Shown piece after piece: positions 42,894-52,466 of a stretch of 64,000 bases of DNA. The stretch's first letter is position 1; the number at the start of each line of letters is the position of its first letter. Both the position numbers and the translations under genes were made by a program. Below the pieces are notes generated by a model, which worked only from the letters and a program-made list of their open reading frames with translations, made no database searches and was not told the DNA's origin. The DNA is from Tessaracoccus oleiagri (GTDB lineage Bacteria > Actinomycetota > Actinomycetes > Propionibacteriales > Propionibacteriaceae): assembly GCF_900103275.1 (NCBI RefSeq), contig NZ_FNGP01000002.1:496001-560000 (forward strand), read 5' to 3'.

Positions 42894-43460
42894 ATGGGAG
42901 ACGACAAGAAGCGCTGCTTCGGCAACGGTGACGAGCTGTACGAGCGGTACCACGACGAGGAGTGGGGCAAGCCACTTGAGGGAAGTGACGACGAGCGGGA
43001 GCTGTTCGAGCGGCTGGCGCTGGAGGGGTTCCAGTCGGGGCTCAGCTGGCTGACCGTGCTGCGGAAGCGGCCGGCGTTCCGGGAGGCGTTCGACGACTTC
43101 GCGCCTGAGCTGGTCGCGGCCTACGGCGACGAGGACGTCGAGCGGCTGATGAACGACGCGGGCATCATCCGCAACCGGCTCAAGATCGACGCCACGATCC
43201 ACAACGCCAGGGCGCTCGTCGCCCTCCACGATGAGGGGCTCAAGCTGGCGGAGATCATCGAGGAGCACCGCCCGGCGTCACACGTCCGCCCGTCCTCGGT
43301 GGACGGCCCGAACGGGTTCACGCCCGAGTCCGCGGCGCTGGCCAAACGACTGAAGAAGCTGGGGTTCAAGTTCGTCGGGCCCACGACGATGTACGCCCTG
43401 ATGCAGGCCGTGGGCATCGTCGACGACCACGCGGAGGACTGCTGGATCCTGACCCGTTGA
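42894..43460 (+). CDS. tag: DNA-3-methyladenine glycosylase I
   Basis: A 188-residue Tag glycosylase. Its zinc ligands match the family: a Cys in KKRCFGNG, a His in ERYHDEEWG, and the C-terminal HAEDCW. EGFQSGLSWLTVLRKR and ALMQAVGIVDDH are typical. It removes 3-methyladenine from alkylated DNA. ATG 42894 follows GAGGAGGTCAC. The TetR gene begins downstream on the same strand. Confidence 0.94.
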   Translation: MGDDKKRCFGNGDELYERYHDEEWGKPLEGSDDERELFERLALEGFQSGLSWLTVLRKRPAFREAFDDFAPELVAAYGDEDVERLMNDAGIIRNRLKIDATIHNARALVALHDEGLKLAEIIEEHRPASHVRPSSVDGPNGFTPESAALAKRLKKLGFKFVGPTTMYALMQAVGIVDDHAEDCWILTR

Positions 43461-43496
43461 GTGCGGATGACGGCGGGATGCGCGAGACTAGCCCGC

Positions 43497-44180
43497 ATGG
43501 CAACTGCAACCCCCGGACCCAGGGCGCGACGCACGCGCGTGCGGATGACGGCCGCCGAGCGCCGCGAACAGCTGATCGCGGTCGCCCGCGAGCTGTTCTC
43601 CGCCAAGGGCTTCGAGGGCACGTCGGTGGAGGAGATCGCGGCGCAGGCCGGCGTCTCGAAGCCGGTCGTCTACGAGCACTTCGGCGGCAAGGAGGGTGCC
43701 TACGCGGTCGTCGTCGACCGAGAGACCCGCGCCCTGCACGACGCGATCCGCGGTGCCCTGACCACGCCCAACGCCCGCTCCCGGGAACTGCTGGAGCGCG
43801 GCGCCATGGCCCTGCTCGACTACATCGACACCTGCCCCGACGGGTTCCGCATCCTCTCCCGCGACTCGTCGGCCACCGGACCGACCGGGTCGTTCGCGTC
43901 GATCCTCTCCGACATCGCCGTGCAGGTGGAGGACATCCTCGGGGTGCAGTTCAAGCGCCTGGGCCACGATCCCAAGTTCGCCGGCCTCTACGCCCAAGCG
44001 CTCGTGGGACTCGTCGCACAGACGGGCCAGCAGTGGCTCGAACGTCGCGAACCATCCAAGGAGGTCGTCGCCCGCCACCTGATCAACCTCGCGTGGAACG
44101 GCATGGCCAACCTCAACCCCGACCCCTACCTGCTCATCGAGCGGATCGACGAGCGCGAGAAGCGGCGCCCCAAGGGCTAA
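43497..44180 (+). CDS. TetR-family regulator
   Basis: A 227-residue TetR protein with the N-terminal helix-turn-helix (ELFSAKGFEGTSVEEIAAQA then GVSKPVVYEHFGGKEG) and an all-helical ligand domain of unknown specificity. The frame is open to GTG 43461, directly after the tag stop; ATG 43497 is chosen because the family start is about 30 residues before the helix-turn-helix. It converges with ispE, overlapping by four bases. Confidence 0.87.
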   Translation: MATATPGPRARRTRVRMTAAERREQLIAVARELFSAKGFEGTSVEEIAAQAGVSKPVVYEHFGGKEGAYAVVVDRETRALHDAIRGALTTPNARSRELLERGAMALLDYIDTCPDGFRILSRDSSATGPTGSFASILSDIAVQVEDILGVQFKRLGHDPKFAGLYAQALVGLVAQTGQQWLERREPSKEVVARHLINLAWNGMANLNPDPYLLIERIDEREKRRPKG

Positions 44181-45073
44181 TCGACGACGTGGGCACCCGC
44201 CACCGGCCCGGTGGCGACACGAACGGCGCGCACGCCGGAGAACACCGCCAGGGCTTGGCCGACCTCCTCCGCGGCGTCCCTCGAGTCCGTGAGGAACGCG
44301 CACGTCGGCCCGGACCCGCTGATGACCGCCCCCAGTGCCCCCGCGTCGCGGCCGAGCTGGAGCGTGTGCTGGAGCGTCGGCTGCAGGCTGATGGCGGCAT
44401 CCTCGAGGTCGTTGATGAGGTTCGCGCCGACGACGGCGAGGTCCCCGTCGGCCAGCGCGGCGACGAGCGGTGCCGGCAGCTCCGTCGGGCGAGGGTCGTA
44501 GAGCCGGTCGAACTCCCGGAACACCGCCGGTGTCGAGAGCCCGCCGTGGGACAGGGCGAACACCCAGTGGTACTCCCCCGCCGCGGGCAGCGGTTCCAGC
44601 ACGTCACCGCGGCCGGTGCCGTGCACGGTGCCTCCGTATAGGAGGAACGGCACGTCGGCGCCCAACTGGGCGGCCAACTCGGACAACTCCTCGACGCTCG
44701 CCCCCACGCCCCACAGCTCGCTGCACGCCAGCAGCGTGCCGGCCGCGTCGGCCGAGCCGCCTGCCATGCCGCCGGCCACCGGGATCCGCTTCCGGATGGT
44801 GAGCGCGCACCCGGCGTCCTCGACGCCGAACCGGGCGGCCACCAGCTTGGCGGCCCGCATCGCGAGGTTGGTGTCGTCGACGGGCAGGAACGCCGCCCCC
44901 TCGCCCTGGAACGCGAGCCGAAATTCGCCCTCGGGGCGCACCTCGGCGGCGATCTCGTCGTACAGGGAAACCGCTTGAAAGATGGTGCCGAGCTCGTGAT
45001 AGCCGGCTTCGTCGGTGCCGCCGACGCGAAGTGCGAGATTGACCTTCCCCGGCACCTTGACTCGCACTGTCAT
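44177..45073 (-). CDS. ispE: 4-diphosphocytidyl-2-C-methyl-D-erythritol kinase
   Basis: A 298-residue GHMP kinase: VPGKVNLALRVGG at the start, ATP loop PVAGGMAGGSADAAG, and SGSGPTCAFL near the end. It phosphorylates CDP-ME in the MEP route to isoprenoids. It follows rsmA by 39 bases on the same strand, a standard actinobacterial order. Confidence 0.95.
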   Translation of the reverse strand: MTVRVKVPGKVNLALRVGGTDEAGYHELGTIFQAVSLYDEIAAEVRPEGEFRLAFQGEGAAFLPVDDTNLAMRAAKLVAARFGVEDAGCALTIRKRIPVAGGMAGGSADAAGTLLACSELWGVGASVEELSELAAQLGADVPFLLYGGTVHGTGRGDVLEPLPAAGEYHWVFALSHGGLSTPAVFREFDRLYDPRPTELPAPLVAALADGDLAVVGANLINDLEDAAISLQPTLQHTLQLGRDAGALGAVISGSGPTCAFLTDSRDAAEEVGQALAVFSGVRAVRVATGPVAGAHVVD

Positions 45074-45112
45074 GGCACAAACCTAGCCACTTTGGCGCGC
45101 AGCAGCCACCGA

Positions 45113-45958
45113 TCAGCCGAGCTGCGCCGCCACTGCCGCGAACTGCGCCACAGAGAGCGTTTCCCCGCGCGCCTCGGGCGACACCCCCGCCGCCTCGAGC
45201 GCCGCGCTCGCCGCCGACGACGACCCGAACAGCTTCGCGAGCGCGGACCTGAGCATCTTCCGGCGCTGCGCGAACGCCGCATCGATGACCGCGAACGTCT
45301 TCACACGATCCCCCTGGGGCGGTTCCCGCCGTGTGATGCGGACGAGCCCGGAGTCGACGTTCGGCACCGGCCAGAACACCGCCGGCCCCACGGTGCCGAC
45401 GCGCACCGCCTCCGCGTACCACGCCATCTTCGCCGACGGGACCCCGTAGATCTTCGAGCCCGGCGCGGCGACGAGCCGGTCGGCCACCTCCAACTGCACC
45501 ATGACGAGGCCGCGGTCCCACTCGTCGAACAGCTCGAGCAGGCGCAGCAGCACCGGGACGGACACGTTGTACGGCAGGTTGGCCACCACCGCGGTGGGCG
45601 GGCGGCCGGGCAGCGACGTCACGTCGAGCGCATCCGCGTGGACCACCTGCAGACGGGCGGCCACCTCGTCGCCCATCCGCTCCCGCGTGGTCCGTTCCAG
45701 CCGCTCCGCGAGCCGGTCCTCGATCTCGATCGCCGTCACGCCGGCGCCCGTCTCGAGCAGCCCCAGGGTCAGCGAACCGAGCCCCGGGCCGATCTCCAGC
45801 ACCTGGTCGTCGGCGGTCACGCCCGAGAGCGCCACGATCCGCCGCACCGTGTTGGGGTCGTGGACGAAGTTCTGGCCGCGCTGCTTGGTGGGGCGCAGGT
45901 CGAGCTCGGCCGCCAAGCGGCGGATCGACGCGGGATCCAGCAGACCGAGCTCAGGCAT
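45113..45958 (-). CDS. rsmA: 16S rRNA dimethyladenosine transferase
   Basis: A 281-residue KsgA/RsmA with GQNFVHD, the SAM loop EIGPGLGSLT and catalytic NLPYNVSVP. It methylates the two adjacent adenines of the 3-prime hairpin of 16S rRNA. Its start overlaps the tatD end by eight bases. Confidence 0.96.
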   Translation of the reverse strand: MPELGLLDPASIRRLAAELDLRPTKQRGQNFVHDPNTVRRIVALSGVTADDQVLEIGPGLGSLTLGLLETGAGVTAIEIEDRLAERLERTTRERMGDEVAARLQVVHADALDVTSLPGRPPTAVVANLPYNVSVPVLLRLLELFDEWDRGLVMVQLEVADRLVAAPGSKIYGVPSAKMAWYAEAVRVGTVGPAVFWPVPNVDSGLVRITRREPPQGDRVKTFAVIDAAFAQRRKMLRSALAKLFGSSSAASAALEAAGVSPEARGETLSVAQFAAVAAQLG

Positions 45959-46814
45959 CGTCGCCCCAGCGGCCGCCGAACGCGGCGAACGTGTTGGCCG
46001 TGACGAGGTCGCAGAACTCGGCGAGTTCCACGTCGAGGAGGTCCGCGAGGAACCGGACGGTATGCGGGAGAAGGTACGGAGCGTTGTGCTTGCCGCGCTC
46101 GGGGGCCGGGGTGAGGAACGGCGCGTCGGTCTCGACGAGCACCCTCTCCAGCGGCGTGGCGCGCGCCGCCTCCCGCAGCGCCTCCGCGTTCCCGAAGGTC
46201 ACCACGCCGGGGTACGACAGCCAGAAGCCGCGCTCGGTGCAGGCGCGGGCGAAGTCGGCGTCGCCGGAGAAGCAGTGCATGACCACGCGCTCGGGGGCGC
46301 CCTCGTCGTCGAGCACCCGCAGGATGTCGTCGTGGGCGTCGCGGTCGTGGACGACGAGAGTCTTGCCGTGCTCCTTCGCCCAGCCGATGTGCCGCCGGAA
46401 CGACCGCTCCTGCGCCAGCTTCCCGTCCGCGTCGCGGGTGCGGTAGTAGTCGAGGCCCGTCTCCCCCACCGCCCGGGCCTCCGGCACCATCGACTCGATC
46501 TCGGCCAGCGTCGCCTCGAACGGCTCGTCGCCGTCGCGGGTGGCGATCGTGGCGGCGTCGTTCGGGTGCAGCGCCACGGCCGCGACCACCTGCGGGAACT
46601 CGTCGGCCAGCGCGAGCGCGTGCCGGGAGGAGGCGACGTCGTAGCCGACGTCCACCACGTGCGTCACCCCGACGCTCGCGGCGAGCTCGAGCGAGTCCGC
46701 CGGCCGCAGCTTCGAGTAATTCGTCGTGGTCAGCGTGTGGGTGTGGTTGTCGACGATGCCGCGCGGCAACGCCTCGGGCAGCCCCGGCAGGCCCAACTCG
46801 TCGATGATCGTCAT
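45951..46814 (-). CDS. tatD: TatD-family metal-dependent DNase
   Basis: A 287-residue TatD hydrolase: VDNHTHT, HPNDA, GETGLDYY, HDRDAHDD, HCFSGD and ETDAPFLTP supply the metal ligands. TatD proteins are 3-prime exonucleases. ATG 46814 overlaps the rsmI stop (ATGA) and follows AAGGAGGGA, so the long upstream open frame is not used. Confidence 0.94.
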   Translation of the reverse strand: MTIIDELGLPGLPEALPRGIVDNHTHTLTTTNYSKLRPADSLELAASVGVTHVVDVGYDVASSRHALALADEFPQVVAAVALHPNDAATIATRDGDEPFEATLAEIESMVPEARAVGETGLDYYRTRDADGKLAQERSFRRHIGWAKEHGKTLVVHDRDAHDDILRVLDDEGAPERVVMHCFSGDADFARACTERGFWLSYPGVVTFGNAEALREAARATPLERVLVETDAPFLTPAPERGKHNAPYLLPHTVRFLADLLDVELAEFCDLVTANTFAAFGGRWGDDA

Positions 46815-47653
46815 CCGCGTCCCTCCTTGTCCGCCACCGCGGCGGCGTACAGCTCCTTGCGACGGGCGCCCGTGAGCGCCGCGACCTCCGCCACCGCCGC
46901 CGACAGCTTCATGCCGTCCGCGATCCGGGCGCGCACCAGCCCGAGCGCCTCGTCGGGCGACAGGTCCTCCAGCTTCGCGCCGTCGACGACGACCGTCACC
47001 TCCCCGCGCACCCCGGCCGCGGCCCAGCCGCGCGCCTCGGCGAGGGTGCCGCGGAACACCTCTTCGTGGGGCTTGGTCAATTCGCGGCACACCGCAACAC
47101 GTCGGCCCTCCCCGAGCGCGCCCGTGGCGTCGGCGAGGAACTCCTCCAGGCGGTGGGGGGCCTCGAAGAACACCATCGTGCGTTCCTCGGTGGCGAGCGC
47201 GTCGAGGCGGCGGCGCCGCTCGCCCCCCTTGCGCGGCAGGAACCCCTCGAAGCAGAACCGGTCGACCGGGAGCCCGGAGACGGCGAGCGCGGTGAGCACG
47301 GCGGAGGGGCCCGGCAGCGCGGTCACCCGCAGCCCGGCCTCCAAGAACGCCGTCACCACCCGGTAGCCGGGGTCGGACACCGACGGCATGCCCGCGTCGG
47401 TGACGAGCGCGACGGTCTGCCCGGCCTGGGCGGCGGCGACCAGCTCGGGCGTGCGCTCGGCCTCGTTGCCCTCGAAGTAGCTCACGATCCTGCCGCGCGC
47501 GGTCACGTCGAGGCGGCGCAGCAGCGTGACGGCCTTGCGGGTGTCCTCGGCGGCGACGATGTCCGCGTCGGCGAGGAGGGTGCGCAGGGACTCGCTCGCG
47601 TCGCGGCTCGACCCGATGGGGGTGGCCGCGAGAATCAGCACTCCCTCGCTCAT
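46811..47653 (-). CDS. rsmI: 16S rRNA 2'-O-methyltransferase RsmI
   Basis: A 280-residue tetrapyrrole-methylase-fold protein: ATPIGSSRDA, EDTRK, TDAGMPSVSDPGY, GPSAVLTAL and FFEAPHRLEE. It methylates C1402 of 16S rRNA. It is first in the rsmI-tatD-rsmA-ispE cluster and divergent from the PMT gene. The start is the ATG before SEGVLILAATP. Confidence 0.95.
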   Translation of the reverse strand: MSEGVLILAATPIGSSRDASESLRTLLADADIVAAEDTRKAVTLLRRLDVTARGRIVSYFEGNEAERTPELVAAAQAGQTVALVTDAGMPSVSDPGYRVVTAFLEAGLRVTALPGPSAVLTALAVSGLPVDRFCFEGFLPRKGGERRRRLDALATEERTMVFFEAPHRLEEFLADATGALGEGRRVAVCRELTKPHEEVFRGTLAEARGWAAAGVRGEVTVVVDGAKLEDLSPDEALGLVRARIADGMKLSAAVAEVAALTGARRKELYAAAVADKEGRG

Positions 47654-47713
47654 GGGCTTCACCTTACTGCCGAGTTCCGGGGCGGGCCGTGCGCCGATGA
47701 CTAGACTGCCCCC

Positions 47714-49264
47714 GTGATGACGACCATCGCGGCCCTCGAGGACGGCCGCCTCCGTGACCGCTGGACGGCCTGGATCGTGACGATCGGCATCACCGTCTTC
47801 GCCTTCTTCCTCCGCGCGGTGAACCTCGCGGTCCCGAACAAGTTCGCCTTCGACGAGACGTACTACGCCAAGGACGCGTGGTCGATCATGCAGCACGGCT
47901 ACGAGATGGACTGGAAGGAGGGCGCCAACGAGCAGATCGTCGCGGGCAACCTCGACCAGATGAGCGACACCGCCTCGTTCGTCGTCCACCCGCCGCTGGG
48001 AAAGATCCTCATCGGCCTCGGCGAGCAGCTGTGGGGGTTCAACTCGATGGGCTGGCGCTTCGCGGCGCTCCTCGCGGGAACCATGCTCGTGTTCTTCACC
48101 ATCCGGCTCGCGCGGCGGCTGTCCCGGTCGACGCTCGTCGGCGCCCTGGCCGGGGTGCTGTTGACGTTCGACGGCCTCGCGTTCGTCATGAGCCGCCTCG
48201 CGCTGCTCGACATCTTCCAGGCGGTGTTCGCCGTCGCGGGCATCGCCGCGCTCGTCGCCGACCGGGACTGGTTCCGCCACAGGCTCGCCGCCCACCTCCG
48301 GCGCCACGACCAGCGCGACCTCGCCGGCCGCTTCGGGCCCTTGCTGCTGTGGCGGCCATGGCGGCTCGTCGCCGGCCTGATGCTGGGCGCCTCGTGCGCG
48401 GTCAAGTGGAACTCGGTGTTCATCGTCGCGGTGTTCGGCATCGTCACGGTCCTCTGGGACGTCGGCGCGCGACGGCTCGCGGGCGCGCGCGGCTCGTGGC
48501 GGTCGCTGCTGGTCGACGCCCCGTTCGCGTTCGTGCAGCTCGTCGTCGTGGGGGCGCTCACCTATCTCGCGTCCTGGATCCCGTGGCTGCGCACCGACGG
48601 CGGCTGGGGCCGCGACTTCGGCAGCACGCACCCCGACGACCCGGTGGTGCGGGTCCTCGGCGAGGGCCCCGGGTCGCTGTGGAACTACCACGTGCGGATG
48701 TACGGGTTCCACACTGGCGACCACATGATGGGCGAGGCCACGCACACCTACGAGGCGCACCCCGCCGGCTGGCTGTTCATGATCCGCACCACCGGCGTCG
48801 CGGCCGAGAACGGCATCGAGCCCGGCCAGCAGGGCTGCGACGCCGTCGGCACCACCTGCCTCCGCGTCGTCTCGGCGATGGGCACCCCGCTGTTGTGGTG
48901 GGCTGCCGCCATCGCACTGGTGATCGCGCTGTGGCTGTGGCTCGCGCGACGCGACTGGCGCTTCTCCGTGCCGCTGCTCGCGATCGCCGCCACCTACCTG
49001 CCGTGGTTCCGCTACGCCGACCGCCCGCTGTTCTTCTTCTACGCGATCATGATCATCCCGTTCAGCGCCACCGTCCTGGCGATGGTGCTCGTGCGGTTCC
49101 TCGGCCCGGCGAACCACCCACAGCGGCGGGTCCGGGCGATCATCGTCGGAATCATCACCGGCCTGGTCGTGCTGAACTTCGCGTTCATCTACCCCGTGCT
49201 GACCAACGACCTCATGACGCGCCCCGAGTGGATGATGCGCATGTGGTTGGGGACGTGGATCTAG
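47714..49264 (+). CDS. pmt: Dolichyl-phosphate-mannose-protein mannosyltransferase (GT39)
   Basis: A 516-residue GT-C membrane enzyme. The first extracytoplasmic loop has the catalytic acidic pair in KFAFDETYYAKD; HPPLGKILIGLGE and a large loop before the C-terminal helices follow. Actinobacterial PMT O-mannosylates secreted proteins using polyprenyl-phosphate mannose, coupled to Sec export. GTG 47714 and ATG 47717 are both possible starts. It is divergent from rsmI, as in other actinomycetes. Confidence 0.94.
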   Translation: MMTTIAALEDGRLRDRWTAWIVTIGITVFAFFLRAVNLAVPNKFAFDETYYAKDAWSIMQHGYEMDWKEGANEQIVAGNLDQMSDTASFVVHPPLGKILIGLGEQLWGFNSMGWRFAALLAGTMLVFFTIRLARRLSRSTLVGALAGVLLTFDGLAFVMSRLALLDIFQAVFAVAGIAALVADRDWFRHRLAAHLRRHDQRDLAGRFGPLLLWRPWRLVAGLMLGASCAVKWNSVFIVAVFGIVTVLWDVGARRLAGARGSWRSLLVDAPFAFVQLVVVGALTYLASWIPWLRTDGGWGRDFGSTHPDDPVVRVLGEGPGSLWNYHVRMYGFHTGDHMMGEATHTYEAHPAGWLFMIRTTGVAAENGIEPGQQGCDAVGTTCLRVVSAMGTPLLWWAAAIALVIALWLWLARRDWRFSVPLLAIAATYLPWFRYADRPLFFFYAIMIIPFSATVLAMVLVRFLGPANHPQRRVRAIIVGIITGLVVLNFAFIYPVLTNDLMTRPEWMMRMWLGTWI

Positions 49265-49267
49265 CCG

Positions 49268-50347
49268 TCAGCGGCGGTGGCTCAGCACCCACGACCGGAT
49301 GCCGGCGCGCATCCGGCGATTGAGCGGGAGCGCGAAGCCCTCGTCCCGCTGACCCACCAGCGTCTCCGCCAGCCACAGCCCGGAGGCGGTACCGTTCATC
49401 AGCTCGCCGCGGCCGTTGCCGCGCGCGTAGTACCCGCCGGGGATGGCGGAGGCGCCGACGAGCGGCCGCCCGTGGTCGCTCGGGTCGATGGCGAGCTTGC
49501 CCGACGCCAGCACCTCGGCCCCCTGTGACTCGAGCTCGGCCGCCAACTCCTCCCGCGCCTCGTCGATCTTCACGAGCGTGGCCTTCTGGCCCACGACGAG
49601 GTGGTGGCCGTCGTCGGGCCGGAGCAGCCACGCCTGCCCGTGCGAACGGAGCTCGACGTAGTCGGTGGGCTCGGCGAGCCGCGCGGTCATCGTCGGGATC
49701 CACTGGGCGGGGCCGACGCGCACGTGCCGCCCCCAAGGGGTGACCCCGAGCGTGTCGAGGCAGGCGACGGCGGCGACCGCCCCGGGCTCGCGAGCCCAGG
49801 CGAGGTTGTTGCGGAACGCGATGCCGGTGGCGCCCTCCTTGCGGCGGACGTGCGTGACGGTCACGCCGTGGACGACGTTCGCCCCCGCCTCCACGGCCTG
49901 CGCACGGAGCGCGACGGCGTAGTCCATCGGATCCACGACCAGCGCCCGCGAGGTGAGCGCGTCGGCGGCCACGCCCACCTCGGCGCCGGCCTTCGAGTAG
50001 AGGCGAACGAGGTCCTGCAGGTCGCCGGCGGTGGTGTGTCCACGAGACCGGTCCACGAACATCAGCTCGCGGCCGTCGACGTCGCTCTCGTCCAGCACGG
50101 ACCGGATGAACTCGGTGCCGCGGAGGTTGCGCACGATGTGCTCGACCGCGACTGCCTCCCCGTAGGCGGATCGCATGTTGGAGATGGTCGATGCGTGTCC
50201 CGCGGCGGCGACGCCGTGACCGATGGCGGCGCTGCGGTGCTCGAGGTTCGGATCCAGTACGACGACGTCGAACCCTTCCCTGGCCAGCACCCGGGCCGCC
50301 GTGAGCCCCGCGACCGTCGCCCCCAGGACCACCACGTCATGGATCAT
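49268..50347 (-). CDS. FAD-dependent oxidoreductase (DAO-like)
   Basis: A 359-residue flavoprotein. The Rossmann FAD loop is at the N-terminus (VVLGATVAGLTAARVLAREG, where the usual G-x-G-x-x-G is partly changed to GATVAG), and the C-terminal region (GRPLVGASAIPGGYYARGNG) matches amine/glycine oxidase-like proteins. Substrate unknown. It converges with pmt and is divergent from the flavin reductase gene. Confidence 0.82.
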   Translation of the reverse strand: MIHDVVVLGATVAGLTAARVLAREGFDVVVLDPNLEHRSAAIGHGVAAAGHASTISNMRSAYGEAVAVEHIVRNLRGTEFIRSVLDESDVDGRELMFVDRSRGHTTAGDLQDLVRLYSKAGAEVGVAADALTSRALVVDPMDYAVALRAQAVEAGANVVHGVTVTHVRRKEGATGIAFRNNLAWAREPGAVAAVACLDTLGVTPWGRHVRVGPAQWIPTMTARLAEPTDYVELRSHGQAWLLRPDDGHHLVVGQKATLVKIDEAREELAAELESQGAEVLASGKLAIDPSDHGRPLVGASAIPGGYYARGNGRGELMNGTASGLWLAETLVGQRDEGFALPLNRRMRAGIRSWVLSHRR

Positions 50348-50407
50348 GCTTGAAGTCTAGCCAGCCGCGGATACGATTCGTGGCGTGGGGAGCTTGGAGG
50401 AGTGGCT

Positions 50408-50893
50408 TTGACGGATCTCGCCCAGGAGTTCCGGGATGCGATGGCCCGGGTGCCCGCACCGGTGACGATCATCACCACCACCGACGAGCACGGCAAACCC
50501 CACGGCACGACGGTCTCGGCCTTCGCCTCGCTCTCCGTGACGCCCCCCATGGTGGTCTTCGCCCTCGACAACCGCGGCACCATGCGCGACCGGATCGCCC
50601 TCGCCGGGCAGGTGGGCATCAACGTGCTGGCCGGCGACCAGGCGGAGATCGCCGTCCGCTTCGCCCGGCCCGGGCTGCGGTTCGACGCGACCGCCTGGCA
50701 CCTGCACGACGGGGTCCCGCGCATCGACGGCGTGGCCGCGTTCCTGGTCTGCGACCAGGTGGAACTGCTCCCCGGCGGCGACCACACCGTCGTGCTCGGG
50801 CGCGTGCTGCACGCGGAGTCCGCCGGCGACGTGTCGCTGTCCTACCACCTGCGCGAGTTCCACGCGGTCCCGCCGGAGGCCCCGGCGCAGTAA
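50408..50893 (+). CDS. Flavin reductase family protein
   Basis: A 161-residue flavin-reductase-like domain: RVPAPVTIITTTDEHGKPHG, TTVSAFASLSVTPPMVV (FMN loop) and INVLAGDQ. Such proteins reduce FMN/FAD for a monooxygenase partner or act alone; no monooxygenase is adjacent. TTG 50408 lies seven bases after GGAGG, better placed than GTG 50402. Confidence 0.85.
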   Translation: MTDLAQEFRDAMARVPAPVTIITTTDEHGKPHGTTVSAFASLSVTPPMVVFALDNRGTMRDRIALAGQVGINVLAGDQAEIAVRFARPGLRFDATAWHLHDGVPRIDGVAAFLVCDQVELLPGGDHTVVLGRVLHAESAGDVSLSYHLREFHAVPPEAPAQ

Positions 50894-50932
50894 AGGTTTG
50901 CTCGAATTGCCAGCCGACGTAGGGTTGGGGCC

Positions 50933-52342
50933 ATGAGCATCGCCGCCCAGTTGTGTTCCTCGACCCGCATCGCCGACATGTTCAAGATCGGCATCGGGCC
51001 GTCCTCGTCGCACACCGTCGGGCCGATGCGCGCCGCCGCGCTGTTCTCCACCCGCCTCAAGGGGCTCCCTGTCGCGAGGATGACCGCGCGGCTCTGCGGG
51101 TCGCTGGGGGCCACCGGCCGCGGCCACATGACGGACCGGGCGGTCATCCTCGGTTTCCAGGGCTACCACCCGCAGACGGTGCCCGCGGAGGTGGTCGCCG
51201 ACTCGCTGCGGCTCACCGCCGAGCAGGGCCACATCGTCGTGGACGGCCGCGAGGTGCCGTTCGAGATCGACCGCGACGTGGCCTTCGAGCCCCGCACGCT
51301 CCTGAAGTTCCACGTCAACGGCATGGTGTTCCAGGCCTTCGACGAGGCAGGTGCCGAGCTCGCGAAGGGCACCTACTACTCCACCGGTGGCGGCTTCGTC
51401 AGCGAGGAGGTCGCCGAGGGGCACGTCATCTCGCTCGACGCGCAGCCCGACGACGCGGTGCCCGAGCCGTTCCCGTACAACCACGCCTCCGAACTGCTCG
51501 CGATCTGTCAGCGCGAGGGCCTGTCCATCTCCGACGTGGCGCGCGCCAACGACGGCGGCGGCGAGGAGCTCGACGCCTACCTCGACCTCGTGCACCAGAC
51601 CATGAACGAGTGCATCGACGCGGGCGTCGCCGCCACAGGGGTGCTCCCCGGCGGGCTGAACGTGCCCCGTCGCGCGCGGGCGCTGCGCGAGCAGCTGATG
51701 AACCGCGGCGGCGAGGCCGGCCCGAGCTGGCGGTCGCACAACGACCCCATGGCGGGCATCGACTGGGTCAACCTCTACGCGCTCGCCGTGAACGAGGAGA
51801 ACGCCGCCGGCCAGCGCGTGGTGACCGCTCCGACGAACGGCGCCGCGGGCATCATCCCCGCGGTCATGCGCTACTACGAACGCTTCATCCCGGGCGCGAG
51901 CCAGGACGGCGTCCGCCGCTACCTCCTCACCTCCGCGGCGATCGGTGCGGTCATCAAGGCCAACGCGTCCATCGCGGGCGCGGAGGTCGGCTGCCAGGGC
52001 GAGGTGGGGTCCGCGAGCTCCATGGCCGCCGCCGGGCTCGCCGAGGCGCTGGGCGGCACACCGCTGCAGGTGGAGAACGCCGCCGAGATCGCCATGGAGC
52101 ACTCGCTCGGGCTGACGTGCGACCCCGTCGCCGGCCTCGTCCAGATCCCCTGCATCGAACGCAACGCCATCGGCGCCGTCAAGGCGATCAACGCCGCACG
52201 CATGGCGCTCTGGGGCGACGGGCGCCACCAGGTCCCGCTCGACACGGCCATCGAAACCATGCGGCAGACCGGTCACGACATGCTGACGAAGTACAAGGAG
52301 ACCTCCGAGGGCGGGCTGGCGGTCAACGTGATCGAGTGCTGA
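50933..52342 (+). CDS. sdaA: L-serine ammonia-lyase (single chain, Fe-S)
   Basis: A 469-residue SdaA: N-terminal beta domain with [14 protein letters not shown] and a C-terminal alpha domain with [24 protein letters not shown] and [17 protein letters not shown], the Cys residues holding the 4Fe-4S cluster. It turns L-serine into pyruvate and ammonia. Full length. It is followed by tRNA-Ala. Confidence 0.96.
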   Translation: MSIAAQLCSSTRIADMFKIGIGPSSSHTVGPMRAAALFSTRLKGLPVARMTARLCGSLGATGRGHMTDRAVILGFQGYHPQTVPAEVVADSLRLTAEQGHIVVDGREVPFEIDRDVAFEPRTLLKFHVNGMVFQAFDEAGAELAKGTYYSTGGGFVSEEVAEGHVISLDAQPDDAVPEPFPYNHASELLAICQREGLSISDVARANDGGGEELDAYLDLVHQTMNECIDAGVAATGVLPGGLNVPRRARALREQLMNRGGEAGPSWRSHNDPMAGIDWVNLYALAVNEENAAGQRVVTAPTNGAAGIIPAVMRYYERFIPGASQDGVRRYLLTSAAIGAVIKANASIAGAEVGCQGEVGSASSMAAAGLAEALGGTPLQVENAAEIAMEHSLGLTCDPVAGLVQIPCIERNAIGAVKAINAARMALWGDGRHQVPLDTAIETMRQTGHDMLTKYKETSEGGLAVNVIEC

Positions 52343-52393
52343 CGCCCCGCTTTGAATCCGTGCGCGAGGCGGTGCTAGAGTAACTCCTTGCCT

Positions 52394-52466
52394 GGGGCTA
52401 TGGCGCAGTTGGTAGCGCGTCTCGTTCGCAATGAGAAGGTCAGGGGTTCGAATCCCCTTAGCTCCA
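52394..52466 (+). tRNA. tRNA-Ala (CGC)
   Basis: A regular 73-base cloverleaf: acceptor GGGGCTA / TAGCTCC containing the G3-U70 pair that marks alanine, anticodon stem TCTCG / TGAGA with loop TTCGCAA (anticodon CGC), and T arm AGGGG-TTCGAAT-CCCCT. CCA is not encoded. Foreign-looking genes begin directly at its 3-prime end. Confidence 0.95.

Noticed and set aside
46811-49117. A 768-codon minus-strand frame extending rsmI far upstream
   Set aside because: The extension lies opposite pmt and is shadow sequence; rsmI starts at 47653 where family similarity begins.
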